Source: Streptomyces sp. BK340 (GTDB lineage Bacteria; Actinomycetota; Actinomycetes; Streptomycetales; Streptomycetaceae). Taken from it: a stretch of DNA of 64,000 bases. Below the pieces are notes generated by a model. That model ran no database searches. It had not been told where the DNA came from and worked only from the letters and a program-made list of their open reading frames with translations. Positions 26,530 through 34,700 of the stretch are shown here, in pieces. Numbering within the stretch: the first letter of the stretch is position 1; the number at the start of each line of letters is the position of its first letter. The DNA is taken from positions 242,796 to 306,795 of the forward strand of contig NZ_VISR01000006.1 of assembly GCF_007827595.1 (NCBI RefSeq), given 5' to 3'. The position numbers and the translations under genes were made by a program.

Positions 26530-26767
26530 TGATGATCAACGGCTCACGCGGCGCCACCAGAAAGTAGAACCATCCGCCCGCGGCATCCATACGGCGCAGA
26601 CCACCTGGCCGGGGACCGTTGCCGAGGTCGCTGACATCGATGCCCATGCCGGCAAGGTCGACGAGCTGGGTGGCCAGACGCTCCACTTCCGCCACTACGT
26701 GAACGGGGACGCCACCCGTCACGTGGTCGTGGTCAGGGTCGTACTTCCAGCGCCAGTCCACGCTCAC
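26495..26767 (-). CDS. Small RelE/ParE-like protein, possible toxin
   Basis: 90 residues, GTG 26767, overlapping the stop of the upstream gene by four bases (GTGA). VSVDWRWKYDPDHDHVT, then a helix (VVAEVERLATQLVDLAG), then GPRPGGLRRMDAAGGWFYFLV and the hydrophobic strand PLIIIVRIVPP. The helix-then-strands order resembles RelE/ParE folds, but catalytic residues cannot be assigned. Coupled translation after a small helical protein fits a toxin-antitoxin layout; this is an inference. The long upstream extension of this frame is not protein-like. Confidence 0.6.
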   Translation of the reverse strand: MSVDWRWKYDPDHDHVTGGVPVHVVAEVERLATQLVDLAGMGIDVSDLGNGPRPGGLRRMDAAGGWFYFLVAPREPLIIIVRIVPPFDAL

Positions 26768-27117
26768 CGGGTGGGGAGGCCGATGGCCGCGTGGGCCGCG
26801 TCCAGGATCCGCCCGATCTGCGAGGCGGCCTGCAGCGCCTGGGCGGCGTCGCCTGATTCGGCGGCGTCTTCCCAGCGGCGGAGGTCTGCCGCCATTTCGG
26901 GCTGGCGCTGAATGTGAACGTAGACGGCCCATTGGGTCACGAACCGCTGGAGCGGCGCCAGATCGGAGCCCTGCCGGGACTGGTCGGCCGCCTGATCCAG
27001 CTCCCGGGTGAAGGCCGGTAGTGAGGCAGGCGCGATCTGACTGATGGCCTGCCGCAGCGCCGCAACCGTGGCCGGGGGCTGGGGGATGAGCGGTTGCCCA
27101 GCGGTGGAGGTGGTCAT
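26764..27117 (-). CDS. Small helical protein (DUF6247-like), possible antitoxin
   Basis: 117 residues from ATG 27117, with GGGAG six bases upstream. A Pro-rich start is followed by LRQAISQIAPASLPAFTRELDQAADQ and a helix-rich remainder without cysteine. From memory it resembles the DUF6247 proteins of actinomycetes, which often precede RelE-like genes. It overlaps the next gene by four bases. Starts at codons further upstream lack a ribosome site. Confidence 0.6.
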   Translation of the reverse strand: MTTSTAGQPLIPQPPATVAALRQAISQIAPASLPAFTRELDQAADQSRQGSDLAPLQRFVTQWAVYVHIQRQPEMAADLRRWEDAAESGDAAQALQAASQIGRILDAAHAAIGLPTR

Positions 27118-27304
27118 GGCTGCTCCCATGGGCGCGATTCTGATCCCGAGCGTCAGCGTATCGGCCAGGATCACTTTTGCACCGCTCGAACGAGTGAGGG
27201 AGAAGCGATACTGCTCCTACCTGCCGCTCGTCCCGCCTACGGTGGGCAACCCGGCCCCGTCCGGCGCTCGGGGCGGTTCACTCGCCCGTGACGTCCGGGG
27301 CGGG

Positions 27305-27430
27305 CGCGACACCAGTCGGGCAAGACGCCCCCAAGTTCGTCCCGAACGGGGTACTTAGCTTGACCCCCGTCCCGCCCGAGCCGCAGTAGCCTGCCGGGTC
27401 TTGTCCAGGTACTGCTGGTGCCAGCTCTCG
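27305..27430 (-). repeat. msrA 3'-end fragment 3, interrupted
   Basis: The longest copy. TCGGGCAAGAC, then an insertion of about 35 bases containing GTTCG-TCC-CGAAC, then CCCGTCCCGCCCGAGCCGCAG and on to GGTACTGCTGGTG, the reverse complement of the msrA codons for YHQQYL. On the minus strand it reads WHQQYLDKT, then after a frame change GYCGSGGTGV and SCPTGVA. Similarity runs right into the end of the DUF3885-like gene. Confidence 0.68.
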
Positions 27431-27624
27431 ATCGGGGAGTGGCCGGTCGCTCCCCGATGGCTCTCGTCCTCGGTCTCCGGGTAGCGCTTCGAGCCCGGCA
27501 GGCTGTGGAAACGCACCCAACGGTCGCCGTAGGCAGTGCGCAGTTCGTGGGCGATGGGAGACCCTTTCGAATACTGGCGCTGCCATAGTGCGGACAGGAG
27601 GTCCCTGTCGAGGTCGCTGCTCAT
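27355..27624 (-). pseudogene. Truncated DUF3885-like gene joined to an msrA end fragment
   Basis: 89 residues; ATG 27624 overlaps the msrA stop (ATGA), so translation could be coupled. Residues 1-52 (LWQRQYSKGSPIAHELR, GDRWVRFHSLPGSKRYPETEDE) match the N-terminus of DUF3885-type proteins, normally about 180-200 residues long. The remainder (GHSPIESWHQQYLDKTRQ...) is msrA-derived sequence in which the reading frame soon leaves the msrA frame. This is the stump of a gene cut by recombination; a short chimera may still be translated. Confidence 0.6.
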
Positions 27625-28292
27625 CCCTCAGCCGACGCCACACCGATCGGGCAGGACACGCCCGTCCCGCCCAGGCCGCAGTACCCACCCGGGTTTTTGC
27701 TGCTCGAAAGGTACTGCTGGTGGTAGGCCTCGGCCGGGTAGAAGGTGCGGCCCTGCGCGGGGAGGATCTCCGTGGTGATCGTGCCGTGGCCGCAGTAGGT
27801 CAGGCGGCTCTGGTAGGAGGTGCGGGAGGCCTCGGCCGTGGCCGCCTGGGCCGGGGTGTGGGTGTAGATCGCCGAGCGGTACTGGGTGCCCACGTCGTTG
27901 CCCTGGCGGAAGCCCTGGGTCGGGTCGTGGGACTCCCAGAAGGTCTTCAGAAGGCGGTCGTAGGAGATCACCCCGGGGTCGAAGACCACACGGACGACTT
28001 CCGTGTGGCCGGTCAGGCCCGAGCAGACCTCCTCGTACGTGGGGTGCTCGGTGCGGCCGCCCTGGTAGCCGACCAGGGTGGTCCACACGCCCGCGGGGAG
28101 CTGCCAGAACCTGCGTTCCGCGCCCCAGAAGCAGCCCAGGCCGAAGTCGGCGAACTCCAGACCCTCGGGGTAGGGGCCGAGGAGCGGGGTGCCGAGGACA
28201 CTGTGGTGCTCGGGGACCGTGTAGGCGGGCCGGTCACGGCCCTTGAGCGCCTGCTCGGGGGTGGGCAGCTGGGGTGAGCGGCCGAAGAGCAT
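27621..28292 (-). CDS. msrA: Peptide-methionine (S)-S-oxide reductase
   Basis: Repairs methionine-S-sulfoxide in proteins using thioredoxin or mycoredoxin. 223 residues, ATG 28292 with GGGAG upstream. Catalytic Cys54 is in GLGCFWGAER. GYQGGRTEHPTYEEVCSG and VVFDPGVISYDRLL are typical, and resolving cysteines lie in the C-terminal tail GGYCGLGGTGVSCPIG. The tail is the part duplicated three times downstream (23.2, 26.0 and 27.3 kb). Confidence 0.95.
   Translation of the reverse strand: MLFGRSPQLPTPEQALKGRDRPAYTVPEHHSVLGTPLLGPYPEGLEFADFGLGCFWGAERRFWQLPAGVWTTLVGYQGGRTEHPTYEEVCSGLTGHTEVVRVVFDPGVISYDRLLKTFWESHDPTQGFRQGNDVGTQYRSAIYTHTPAQAATAEASRTSYQSRLTYCGHGTITTEILPAQGRTFYPAEAYHQQYLSSSKNPGGYCGLGGTGVSCPIGVASAEG
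27637..27678 (-). repeat. Parental msrA 3'-end segment, candidate attB
   Basis: The intact copy of the segment repeated at 23237-23278, 26038-26077 and 27305-27430. The shared centre is CGGGCAGGACACGCCCGT, within the codons for GTGVSCP. Confidence 0.6.
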
Positions 28293-28369
28293 GAGGTCTC
28301 CCTGTCGGTCTGGAAGGCGGGGCCGGCCCGGCACGTGGTGCAACGGCCCGGCCCTGCGCCGCATTCCGG

Positions 28370-29461
28370 TCAGGCCTCCGCGGTCACCGCCCGCACCGTG
28401 TCGTTGCGGACCTGGCAGTAGTACGCCGCGGCTCCCTCGCCCCGGTAGCTCCACGGCAGCGCTTTCACATGCCCGTCGACCAGCTTGAACTGCTCCAGTG
28501 CCGCCTCGTGCCGGTCCTGGAGGTGGAGGTAGAACGCCAGCAGGTGACGCAGCTGTGCCAGGCCCGGGTGGGCGGGGTCGGCGGCCGCCGCGTCCGTGAG
28601 GGCCGCGTCGACCCTGGCGACCATCTCGGGCGTGTTGTCGGCCGCGGTGTCGGTCGACTCGTCGTGCTCGAAGTGCGCGATGAGCGGCAGCGCGGTCAGC
28701 AGGCTGCCCAGGGGCGCCTCGGCGGCCGCACGCTCGGCGAAGCCGAACGCCAGCTGCTGCGAACCCCGCCACTTCGCGCACCAGTACTGGAGAGCCGAGA
28801 AATGGGCCCCGAAGTGGTGCGGGGCGCGGGTCGTGATCTCCGCCCAGAGCTTGTCCATCTCGGCGTTGGAGTACCCGAGACCGAGCGCCACCCAGATCTC
28901 CGCGACGTACGGCGTGGGGTCGTCGGGATTGAGGGCGGCCGCCCGCGCGATCTCCTCGCGTGCGCCCGCCAGCGTGCGGTGGAAGCCCTGGGCCTGTTCC
29001 CGCGTCGTGTACTCGGCCGTCTTCGCACCCCGCAGCTCCCAGGCGAGGTACACCGTGCTCTGTGCCCGGACGACGGCCGCGTCCGGGTCCTCGGGGTGCG
29101 CGGCCTCCCAGGCCAGCAGCCACTCGTCGTCCTTGGCGGCGAGCGTGGCCAGGTGGCCGACGAGGGTCGTGCGGCGCTCCCAGTCCCGGCCGACGGTGCG
29201 CAGCGCCTCGGCGGCGGGCTCCCGGTCACCGCGGCGCACCGCGTCGAGGGCGGCGGCCCAGTCGGCGGGCAGCGGGGCGGGGTGGTCCGTGTTCTGCCGT
29301 TCGGCGGGCAGCAGACCGAGCTTCTCGGCGGCCTGCGCGGCCTCGGTGCCGTCGTCGGGGCTCGGGTTGAAGTACTCCTTGAGGAACACCCCGGCGATCC
29401 ACACCACGAAGATCAGCGTGGGGACGGCCAGTACGGCCAGGATCCAGAGCAGCACGGTCAT
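28370..29461 (-). CDS. Membrane-anchored helical-repeat protein, paralog A
   Basis: 363 residues. One N-terminal transmembrane helix (about 3-28), then a cytoplasmic or exterior alpha-helical domain of TPR-like repeats. Paralogous to the protein at 31372-32490: the segment YVAEIWVALGLGYSNAEMD aligns with YIVELSVARGLAYPQPEFE, and FGAHFSALQYWCAKWRGS with MGAHLAALHYWCEKWHGS. The two flank an M48 metalloprotease gene on the same strand, which suggests one functional unit. Function unknown. Confidence 0.75.
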   Translation of the reverse strand: MTVLLWILAVLAVPTLIFVVWIAGVFLKEYFNPSPDDGTEAAQAAEKLGLLPAERQNTDHPAPLPADWAAALDAVRRGDREPAAEALRTVGRDWERRTTLVGHLATLAAKDDEWLLAWEAAHPEDPDAAVVRAQSTVYLAWELRGAKTAEYTTREQAQGFHRTLAGAREEIARAAALNPDDPTPYVAEIWVALGLGYSNAEMDKLWAEITTRAPHHFGAHFSALQYWCAKWRGSQQLAFGFAERAAAEAPLGSLLTALPLIAHFEHDESTDTAADNTPEMVARVDAALTDAAAADPAHPGLAQLRHLLAFYLHLQDRHEAALEQFKLVDGHVKALPWSYRGEGAAAYYCQVRNDTVRAVTAEA

Positions 29462-29534
29462 GGGAGGGCGCGGTCCGTTTCGTCGAGGGGGAGGCGAGGG
29501 GGAGGCGTGGGGAGCGTCGAACGGGCGGCGTCGC

Positions 29535-31175
29535 TCACGCGGGCTGTGCCGCCGTCGGCGGCAGCAGCGCCCGCAGTGGTGCGGTGTCGGGGTGGTCGGC
29601 GAGCGCCGCCTCCACGGCCGCTTCCAGCGCGGCCTTGGGGTCGTCGTCCGGGGTGTTCTCCGAGACCCAGCCGGGCAGCCGGACGACGGCCTCGCGGGAC
29701 CAGGAGAACTCCCACTGCAGCAGTGAACGCGCGCTGAACTCGGCCAGCACCATCGTCCGCAGCATCCACTGCAGCCGGGGCCGGACGAACTCGCGGAAGG
29801 CCCGGCCCTTCGCGGCTGCCGCTTCCTCGGACAGCGGCAGCCGTTCCGCCAGCCGCCACAGCCGGCCGTCGTCGATGACGTCCAGCAGCGCGGACAGCGT
29901 CGCGGGCTGCCCGGTGTAGTCGGTGAGCGCCTCGTGCAGCGGGGTGCGCGCGGAGGACAAGTTCTCGGCCATGGAGGCGTTCAGCAGTTCCGGCCACTCG
30001 GCGGTGCGCCGGAAGGCGAGCACCTCGTCCGTCAGGGCGGTGTCCTCCAACGCGGCCAGGGTGCGCTGCGGGTCGGTGAGCAGGGCGAGGGCCGCGTCCG
30101 TGGCCTCCTCGGTGCGCCCGTCGGAGGGCAACTCCTCGATCCGGCGCACCCGTTCGGCGATCGGCGGATGGGAGTCGTACGGCGAGACAGGCGCGGCCGC
30201 CAGCTCGGCCCGCAGCTCGGCCAGCTCCTCTTCCCGGGCGGTCAGCAGCCGGCCGAAGCCGCCGAAGAACTCGCCGTGCGGCGGCAGCAGCCGTGCCGGC
30301 AGGCCCAGGGTGGCGTAGGAGTCGAGGTAGAACTCGTGGGATTCGGCCAGGACCGGGATCTCGCGCAGCGCCGACGCGGTCGCGTCGCGCCCGGCGATCC
30401 GGGCGGCGGCCAGGTCGGCCGCGTACTCCTGGGCGCGGGCCGTGGACAGGGAGGCGCGCAGGTAGAGCTTGCCGTAGGCGGTGTAGATCTTCGCCATCGT
30501 CCGGTACGTCGCCCCGGCTCCGGCGGTGTCGATCCGCTTCGCCTTCCTGCCCTTCGCGACCCGCTTGGCGGAGGCCTGCTCCTGACGCGCGCGCTCGGCG
30601 GCCACCTTGCCGTCGGCCTTGGCATGGAACTGTCCGATGACCCGGGCGATCTGCACCCGGCCGCGTACCACGAGCGCGGACAGCCGGGTGTCGCCGCCGG
30701 TGAAGTGGCCGTACTCGTGGGCGAGTACGCCGCGCAGCTGCGCCTCGGTGAGACCGGTCAGCAGCGGCACGCCGAGGAAGAGGCGGCGCGGGCCGGGGAG
30801 CAGGCCGAGGAAGCGGGACTCCTCGCTGACGGCCGCGTTGACGTCGGCGGTGAGCAGGATCCGGTCGGGTGCGCGGGTGCCGGTCGCCGCCGCGAGGTCA
30901 CGGACCAGCGCCCACAGCCGGGGCTCGTCGGCCTCGGTGACCGGGATACCGGCCGGCTCCTCGCCCCGGGGTGTGCGCAGCATGAACATGCCGCGTACGA
31001 CGGGGACGGCGAGCACCGCGGTGACGAGGAGGAGTTTGAACGCGGCCGGGCCGCGCAGTCCCCAGCCGAACGCGGCGACGTCGGCACCGACCAGCACCGC
31101 GAGCAGCAGCAGGCTCAGCAGATAGAAGCCGGACAGCAGGACCAGGGCGCGCAGCGCGCGCAGAGTTGCGCCCAT
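29535..31175 (-). CDS. M48-family membrane metalloprotease (HtpX/Ste24-like)
   Basis: 546 residues from ATG 31175 (MGATLRALRALVLL) with GGGGGGA upstream; the earlier in-frame start adds a non-protein-like leader. Two N-terminal transmembrane helices (about 8-32 and 40-62). Zinc motif HEYGH in LRGVLAHEYGHFTGGD, with the third ligand Glu in the later ARAQEYAADLAAA. The C-terminal 200 residues are helical. Proposed membrane protein quality control. Lies between the two paralogous anchored proteins. Confidence 0.88.
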   Translation of the reverse strand: MGATLRALRALVLLSGFYLLSLLLLAVLVGADVAAFGWGLRGPAAFKLLLVTAVLAVPVVRGMFMLRTPRGEEPAGIPVTEADEPRLWALVRDLAAATGTRAPDRILLTADVNAAVSEESRFLGLLPGPRRLFLGVPLLTGLTEAQLRGVLAHEYGHFTGGDTRLSALVVRGRVQIARVIGQFHAKADGKVAAERARQEQASAKRVAKGRKAKRIDTAGAGATYRTMAKIYTAYGKLYLRASLSTARAQEYAADLAAARIAGRDATASALREIPVLAESHEFYLDSYATLGLPARLLPPHGEFFGGFGRLLTAREEELAELRAELAAAPVSPYDSHPPIAERVRRIEELPSDGRTEEATDAALALLTDPQRTLAALEDTALTDEVLAFRRTAEWPELLNASMAENLSSARTPLHEALTDYTGQPATLSALLDVIDDGRLWRLAERLPLSEEAAAAKGRAFREFVRPRLQWMLRTMVLAEFSARSLLQWEFSWSREAVVRLPGWVSENTPDDDPKAALEAAVEAALADHPDTAPLRALLPPTAAQPA

Positions 31176-31371
31176 CGGGCACGTCCCCCCACAGGACTCA
31201 GTGACATGGACATGGCAAACACCGGGCCACGGTGCTGCCGGTGAGTGTGGGGGGACTCGGAGCACGCCCGGAGCCGGCTCAAGGCAAAGCAAGAGCAAAC
31301 TCGGAGCATGCGGAGTATGCCCTACCGCAGGTCAGCAGGGCAATCCACTTGATCCAAGGAGGTCCGGCAGG

Positions 31372-32490
31372 TCAGCCGGGCAGGGTCGCCGGGCTGCCTC
31401 CGTTGGCCTCGTAGCCCGCCACCGCCAGCGCGCGGTGGACGGCGAAGGCTGCGGCCGGGTCGTCGGACAGCGTCCAGGGCAGCGCGCCCACATGGCCGTC
31501 GACGTGTACGAGCTGGTCCATGGCCTCCGCCCAGCGCTCGGCGCGGACCAGGAAGAAGAGGAGCAGATGGCGGACGTGCGCGAGCATCGGGTCGTCGGGG
31601 CGGGCCGTGTGCACCGCGTGCAGCGCGCCGTGCATCGCCTTGGTGACGACCTCGCTCTGGTAGAAGCTCACGACCAGGTTCACCTCCGGGATGTGCTCGA
31701 AGACCGCGAACAGCGGCAGTGCGGCGAGCAGCGAGCCCTCGGGCGCGCGGGCCGCCGCGGCCTCGGCGAACGCGTAGGCCAATTCGCGCGAGCCGTGCCA
31801 CTTCTCGCACCAGTAGTGCAGCGCGGCCAGGTGCGCGCCCATGTGGTTCGGCGTGCGGTCCGCGATGTTCAGCCACAGCTTCTCGAACTCGGGCTGCGGA
31901 TACGCGAGGCCGCGGGCGACGGACAGCTCGACGATGTACGGCACGGGGTCGCCGGGGGCGAGCAGGGCCGCCTGCGCGCAGGCCTGCCTGGCCTCCTCCA
32001 TGATGATGCGGAAGTCGTCCGTGCCCGGCGTCGACGTCCGCCACGCCTGCTGCACCAGGAACTCGGCGTGCACCGCCGCGCCGCCCGCGTCCTTGGGCTG
32101 CTCGGCCCGCCACACCCTGAGCCACTGCCCGCCCGGCGTCTCGTGCACCCCGCCCGGCCGCTGTGCGAGCTCCAGCGCCGCCGCACCGGCGAAGGCCTGC
32201 ACCCGCTGCCAGCGCGCCTCGCCCTCGGCCTCGGTGCCGGCCAGCAGCTGGGCCGCCGCGCGGTAGTCCTGCGTGCGCTGCACCAGCTCCAGGACGTTCA
32301 GCAGGTCCTGGTCGGAACCGGGCATCCGCACGTCCAGCTCCTCCTCGCGCACGAAGCCGTAGTCCGCCGGGTCGGCGGCGTCCGGGTGGCCGGGGGACAC
32401 CAGCCCCATGGCCCCGCGCCTGCGCCGGATGATCGGGAGCAGCACGAAGCTCAGCAGGACCAGCGCCATGAGCAGCCAGAGAATCGACAT
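31372..32490 (-). CDS. Membrane-anchored helical-repeat protein, paralog B
   Basis: 372 residues from ATG 32490 (MSILWLLMALVLLSFVLLP). One N-terminal membrane helix, a basic stop-transfer segment (RRRRG) and an alpha-helical domain paralogous to that of 28370-29461. About 200 bases separate it from the M48 gene downstream; that gap holds a repeated ACTCGGAGCA (two copies around 31255 and 31300) and no gene. Function unknown. Confidence 0.75.
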   Translation of the reverse strand: MSILWLLMALVLLSFVLLPIIRRRRGAMGLVSPGHPDAADPADYGFVREEELDVRMPGSDQDLLNVLELVQRTQDYRAAAQLLAGTEAEGEARWQRVQAFAGAAALELAQRPGGVHETPGGQWLRVWRAEQPKDAGGAAVHAEFLVQQAWRTSTPGTDDFRIIMEEARQACAQAALLAPGDPVPYIVELSVARGLAYPQPEFEKLWLNIADRTPNHMGAHLAALHYWCEKWHGSRELAYAFAEAAAARAPEGSLLAALPLFAVFEHIPEVNLVVSFYQSEVVTKAMHGALHAVHTARPDDPMLAHVRHLLLFFLVRAERWAEAMDQLVHVDGHVGALPWTLSDDPAAAFAVHRALAVAGYEANGGSPATLPG

Positions 32491-32632
32491 GCCTCCAGCG
32501 AACCAGACGCCGCCGACAATTGGCCAACCCCGCCCGCCGGGCCTGTGGACAACCTCGATGCTCGTGTGTGGACAACCTCGGTGCCCGTGTGCGGACGCCA
32601 GCATCCGGTCGGGCGCACTACGCTCGGTGGAC

Positions 32633-33787
32633 ATGAGCGACAGGCACATCAGTCAGCACTTCGAGACTCTCGCGATCCACGCGGGCAACACCGCGGATCC
32701 CCTCACCGGCGCGGTCGTCCCGCCGATCTACCAGGTCTCGACCTACAAGCAGGACGGCGTCGGCGGCCTGCGCGGCGGCTACGAGTACAGCCGTAGCGCC
32801 AATCCGACCAGGACCGCCCTGGAGGAGAACCTCGCCGCGCTGGAGGGCGGCCGCCGCGGCCTCGCCTTCGCGTCCGGCCTGGCGGCCGAGGACACCCTGC
32901 TGCGCACGCTGCTCAGCCCCGGCGACCACGTCGTGATCCCGAACGACGCCTACGGCGGCACCTTCCGCCTCTTCGCCAAGGTCGTCAGCCGGTGGGGCGT
33001 GGAGTGGTCCGTCGCCGACACCAGCGACCCGGCCTCCGTGCGGGCCGCCATCACCCCGAAGACCAAGGCCGTGTGGGTGGAGACCCCCTCCAACCCGCTG
33101 CTCGGCATCACCGACATCGCCACGGTCGCCCAGATCGCCCACGACGCCGGGGCCAGGCTCGTCGTCGACAACACCTTCGCCACGCCCTACCTCCAGCAGC
33201 CGCTGTCGCTCGGGGCGGACGTCGTCGTGCACTCCCTGACCAAGTACATGGGCGGCCACTCGGACGTGGTCGGCGGTGCGCTGATCGTCTCCGACCAGGC
33301 GCTGGGCGAGGAGCTGGCCTACCACCAGAACGCGATGGGCGCCGTCGCCGGTCCCTTCGACTCCTGGCTGGTGCTGCGCGGCACCAAGACCCTCGCGGTG
33401 CGCATGGACCGGCACAGCGAGAACGCCACGCGGATCGCCGACATGCTGACCCGGCACCCGCGCGTGACCCGCGTCCTGTACCCGGGCCTGCCCGAGCACG
33501 CCGGCCACGAGGTCGCGGCCAAGCAGATGAAGGCGTTCGGCGGCATGGTGTCCTTCCAGGTCGACGGCGGCGAGGAGGCCGCGGTCGAGGTCTGCAACCG
33601 CGCCAAGGTGTTCACCCTCGGCGAGTCGCTCGGCGGCGTCGAGTCGCTCATCGAGCACCCCGGCCGGATGACGCACGCCTCCGCGGCCGGCTCCGCCCTG
33701 GAGGTCCCCGCCGACCTGGTGCGCCTGTCCGTGGGTATCGAGAACGTCGACGACCTGCTGGAGGACCTGCAGCAGGCGCTCGGCTAG
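32633..33787 (+). CDS. metB: Cystathionine gamma-synthase/lyase
   Basis: 384 residues, PLP enzyme of the Cys/Met metabolism family. The PLP lysine is in HSLTKYMGGHSDVVGG. Substrate landmarks are YEYSRSANPTRTALEENLA, ETPSNPLLGITD and SLGGVESLIEHPGRMTH. Synthase (transsulfuration from O-acyl-homoserine) and gamma-lyase activities cannot be separated by sequence alone; Streptomyces copies are usually named metB. TACGCT at 32619-32624 lies eight bases before ATG 32633. Confidence 0.9.
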   Translation: MSDRHISQHFETLAIHAGNTADPLTGAVVPPIYQVSTYKQDGVGGLRGGYEYSRSANPTRTALEENLAALEGGRRGLAFASGLAAEDTLLRTLLSPGDHVVIPNDAYGGTFRLFAKVVSRWGVEWSVADTSDPASVRAAITPKTKAVWVETPSNPLLGITDIATVAQIAHDAGARLVVDNTFATPYLQQPLSLGADVVVHSLTKYMGGHSDVVGGALIVSDQALGEELAYHQNAMGAVAGPFDSWLVLRGTKTLAVRMDRHSENATRIADMLTRHPRVTRVLYPGLPEHAGHEVAAKQMKAFGGMVSFQVDGGEEAAVEVCNRAKVFTLGESLGGVESLIEHPGRMTHASAAGSALEVPADLVRLSVGIENVDDLLEDLQQALG

Positions 33788-33794
33788 TCCCGCG

Positions 33795-34043
33795 TCACCA
33801 GCCGGTGACCGGTGGAGTCGTCTGCGAGGGCGGCTCCACCCAGGGATGGACGTGCACCGCCCAGACGGTGAACGCCACCGCCGCGGCGCACAGCAGCAGC
33901 CACCACAGGCGGCGGGCGAGCCGCCGGCGGCTCAGCATGCGGTCGCCGCGGCGCACGGCCTCGCCGTACAGGTCCGGCGGCAGGGGTGCCGGCGTCTGCT
34001 CCAGGATCCGCCGCACGGCGGCCTCCCGCTGGGGGCGGTTCAC
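33795..34043 (-). CDS. Small single-pass membrane protein coupled to a sigma-like gene
   Basis: 82 residues, GTG 34043 overlapping the upstream stop by four bases. The cytoplasmic N-terminal half (REAAVRRILEQTPAPLPPDLYGEAVRRGDRML) is followed by a membrane helix (about 45-65) and a short exterior Pro-rich tail. Position and topology resemble a miniature anti-sigma factor, but no zinc-binding anti-sigma motif is present. Confidence 0.68.
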   Translation of the reverse strand: MNRPQREAAVRRILEQTPAPLPPDLYGEAVRRGDRMLSRRRLARRLWWLLLCAAAVAFTVWAVHVHPWVEPPSQTTPPVTGW

Positions 34044-34570
34044 CTGGGCCTCCCGGCGGGCCGTGAGGCCCAGGACGGTGTCGCCCTCGCCGCGCGCGGG
34101 GCGGCCGACACGGGCGCCGGATGCAGCACGGTGGCCGTGGCCCGGTCGCAGATCGAGTGCACCCGCTCGACCGGCAGACCGAGCAGGGCCGCCGCCTGTT
34201 CCTCGGCGACGCCCTCGTACATCCGCAGCACCAGGACCAGCCGTTCCTGCGGGTTCAGCTCGACGAGCGGGCTGCGCGGATGCGGCCGGGCGCGGCCGAC
34301 GGCGCCGTAGTGGTGCCAGGCCCCGCGCTGGAACCGGGCGGCCAGGTACTGGCGGGCGCAGTCGTAGGGGTCGTCGCCGTGCAGCCGGTCCCAGCCGGCG
34401 TAGGTGTGGGCGAGCGCCAGCGTCAGCAGGCGCCGCGCGCGCGGGTTGGCGTCCGGCGCCTCCGCGGTGAGCAGCGTGGCGGTGTGCAGCAGGCGGCCTG
34501 CCGCGCCCGCGACGAACGCCTCGAACTCCCGGGCCCGACGGGCAGCACGGGATGCCTGCCGATCACGCAC
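34040..34570 (-). CDS. Sigma-70 (ECF)-like protein
   Basis: 176 residues, GTG 34570 after a GGGGGGAGG site. The C-terminal half is a recognisable region 4: LNPQERLVLVLRMYEGVAEEQAAALLG, then LPVERVHSICDRATATVL. The N-terminal half (about 20-90) is helical but weak as region 2. It could be a divergent ECF sigma factor or a sigma-derived regulator. Translationally coupled to the membrane protein downstream, which would be its partner. Confidence 0.65.
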   Translation of the reverse strand: MRDRQASRAARRAREFEAFVAGAAGRLLHTATLLTAEAPDANPRARRLLTLALAHTYAGWDRLHGDDPYDCARQYLAARFQRGAWHHYGAVGRARPHPRSPLVELNPQERLVLVLRMYEGVAEEQAAALLGLPVERVHSICDRATATVLHPAPVSAAPRAARATPSWASRPAGRPR

Positions 34571-34700
34571 CGCGCCTCCCCCCTGAGGAGGTCCTGTCCG
34601 GTACGGGACAGGTGAACCGCGCACGACGCAGGACCCGGTCTCATATGAGGCCAGTGACGGCCCAAGGTCAAGACTCGGGACGGCACCAGTGCGGCCGGCC

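Noticed and set aside
23396..27624. Complete integrative element, phage or insertion sequence
   Set aside because: No integrase, recombinase, transposase, replication or structural phage gene is recognisable; only the repeated msrA ends and cargo-like genes are seen.
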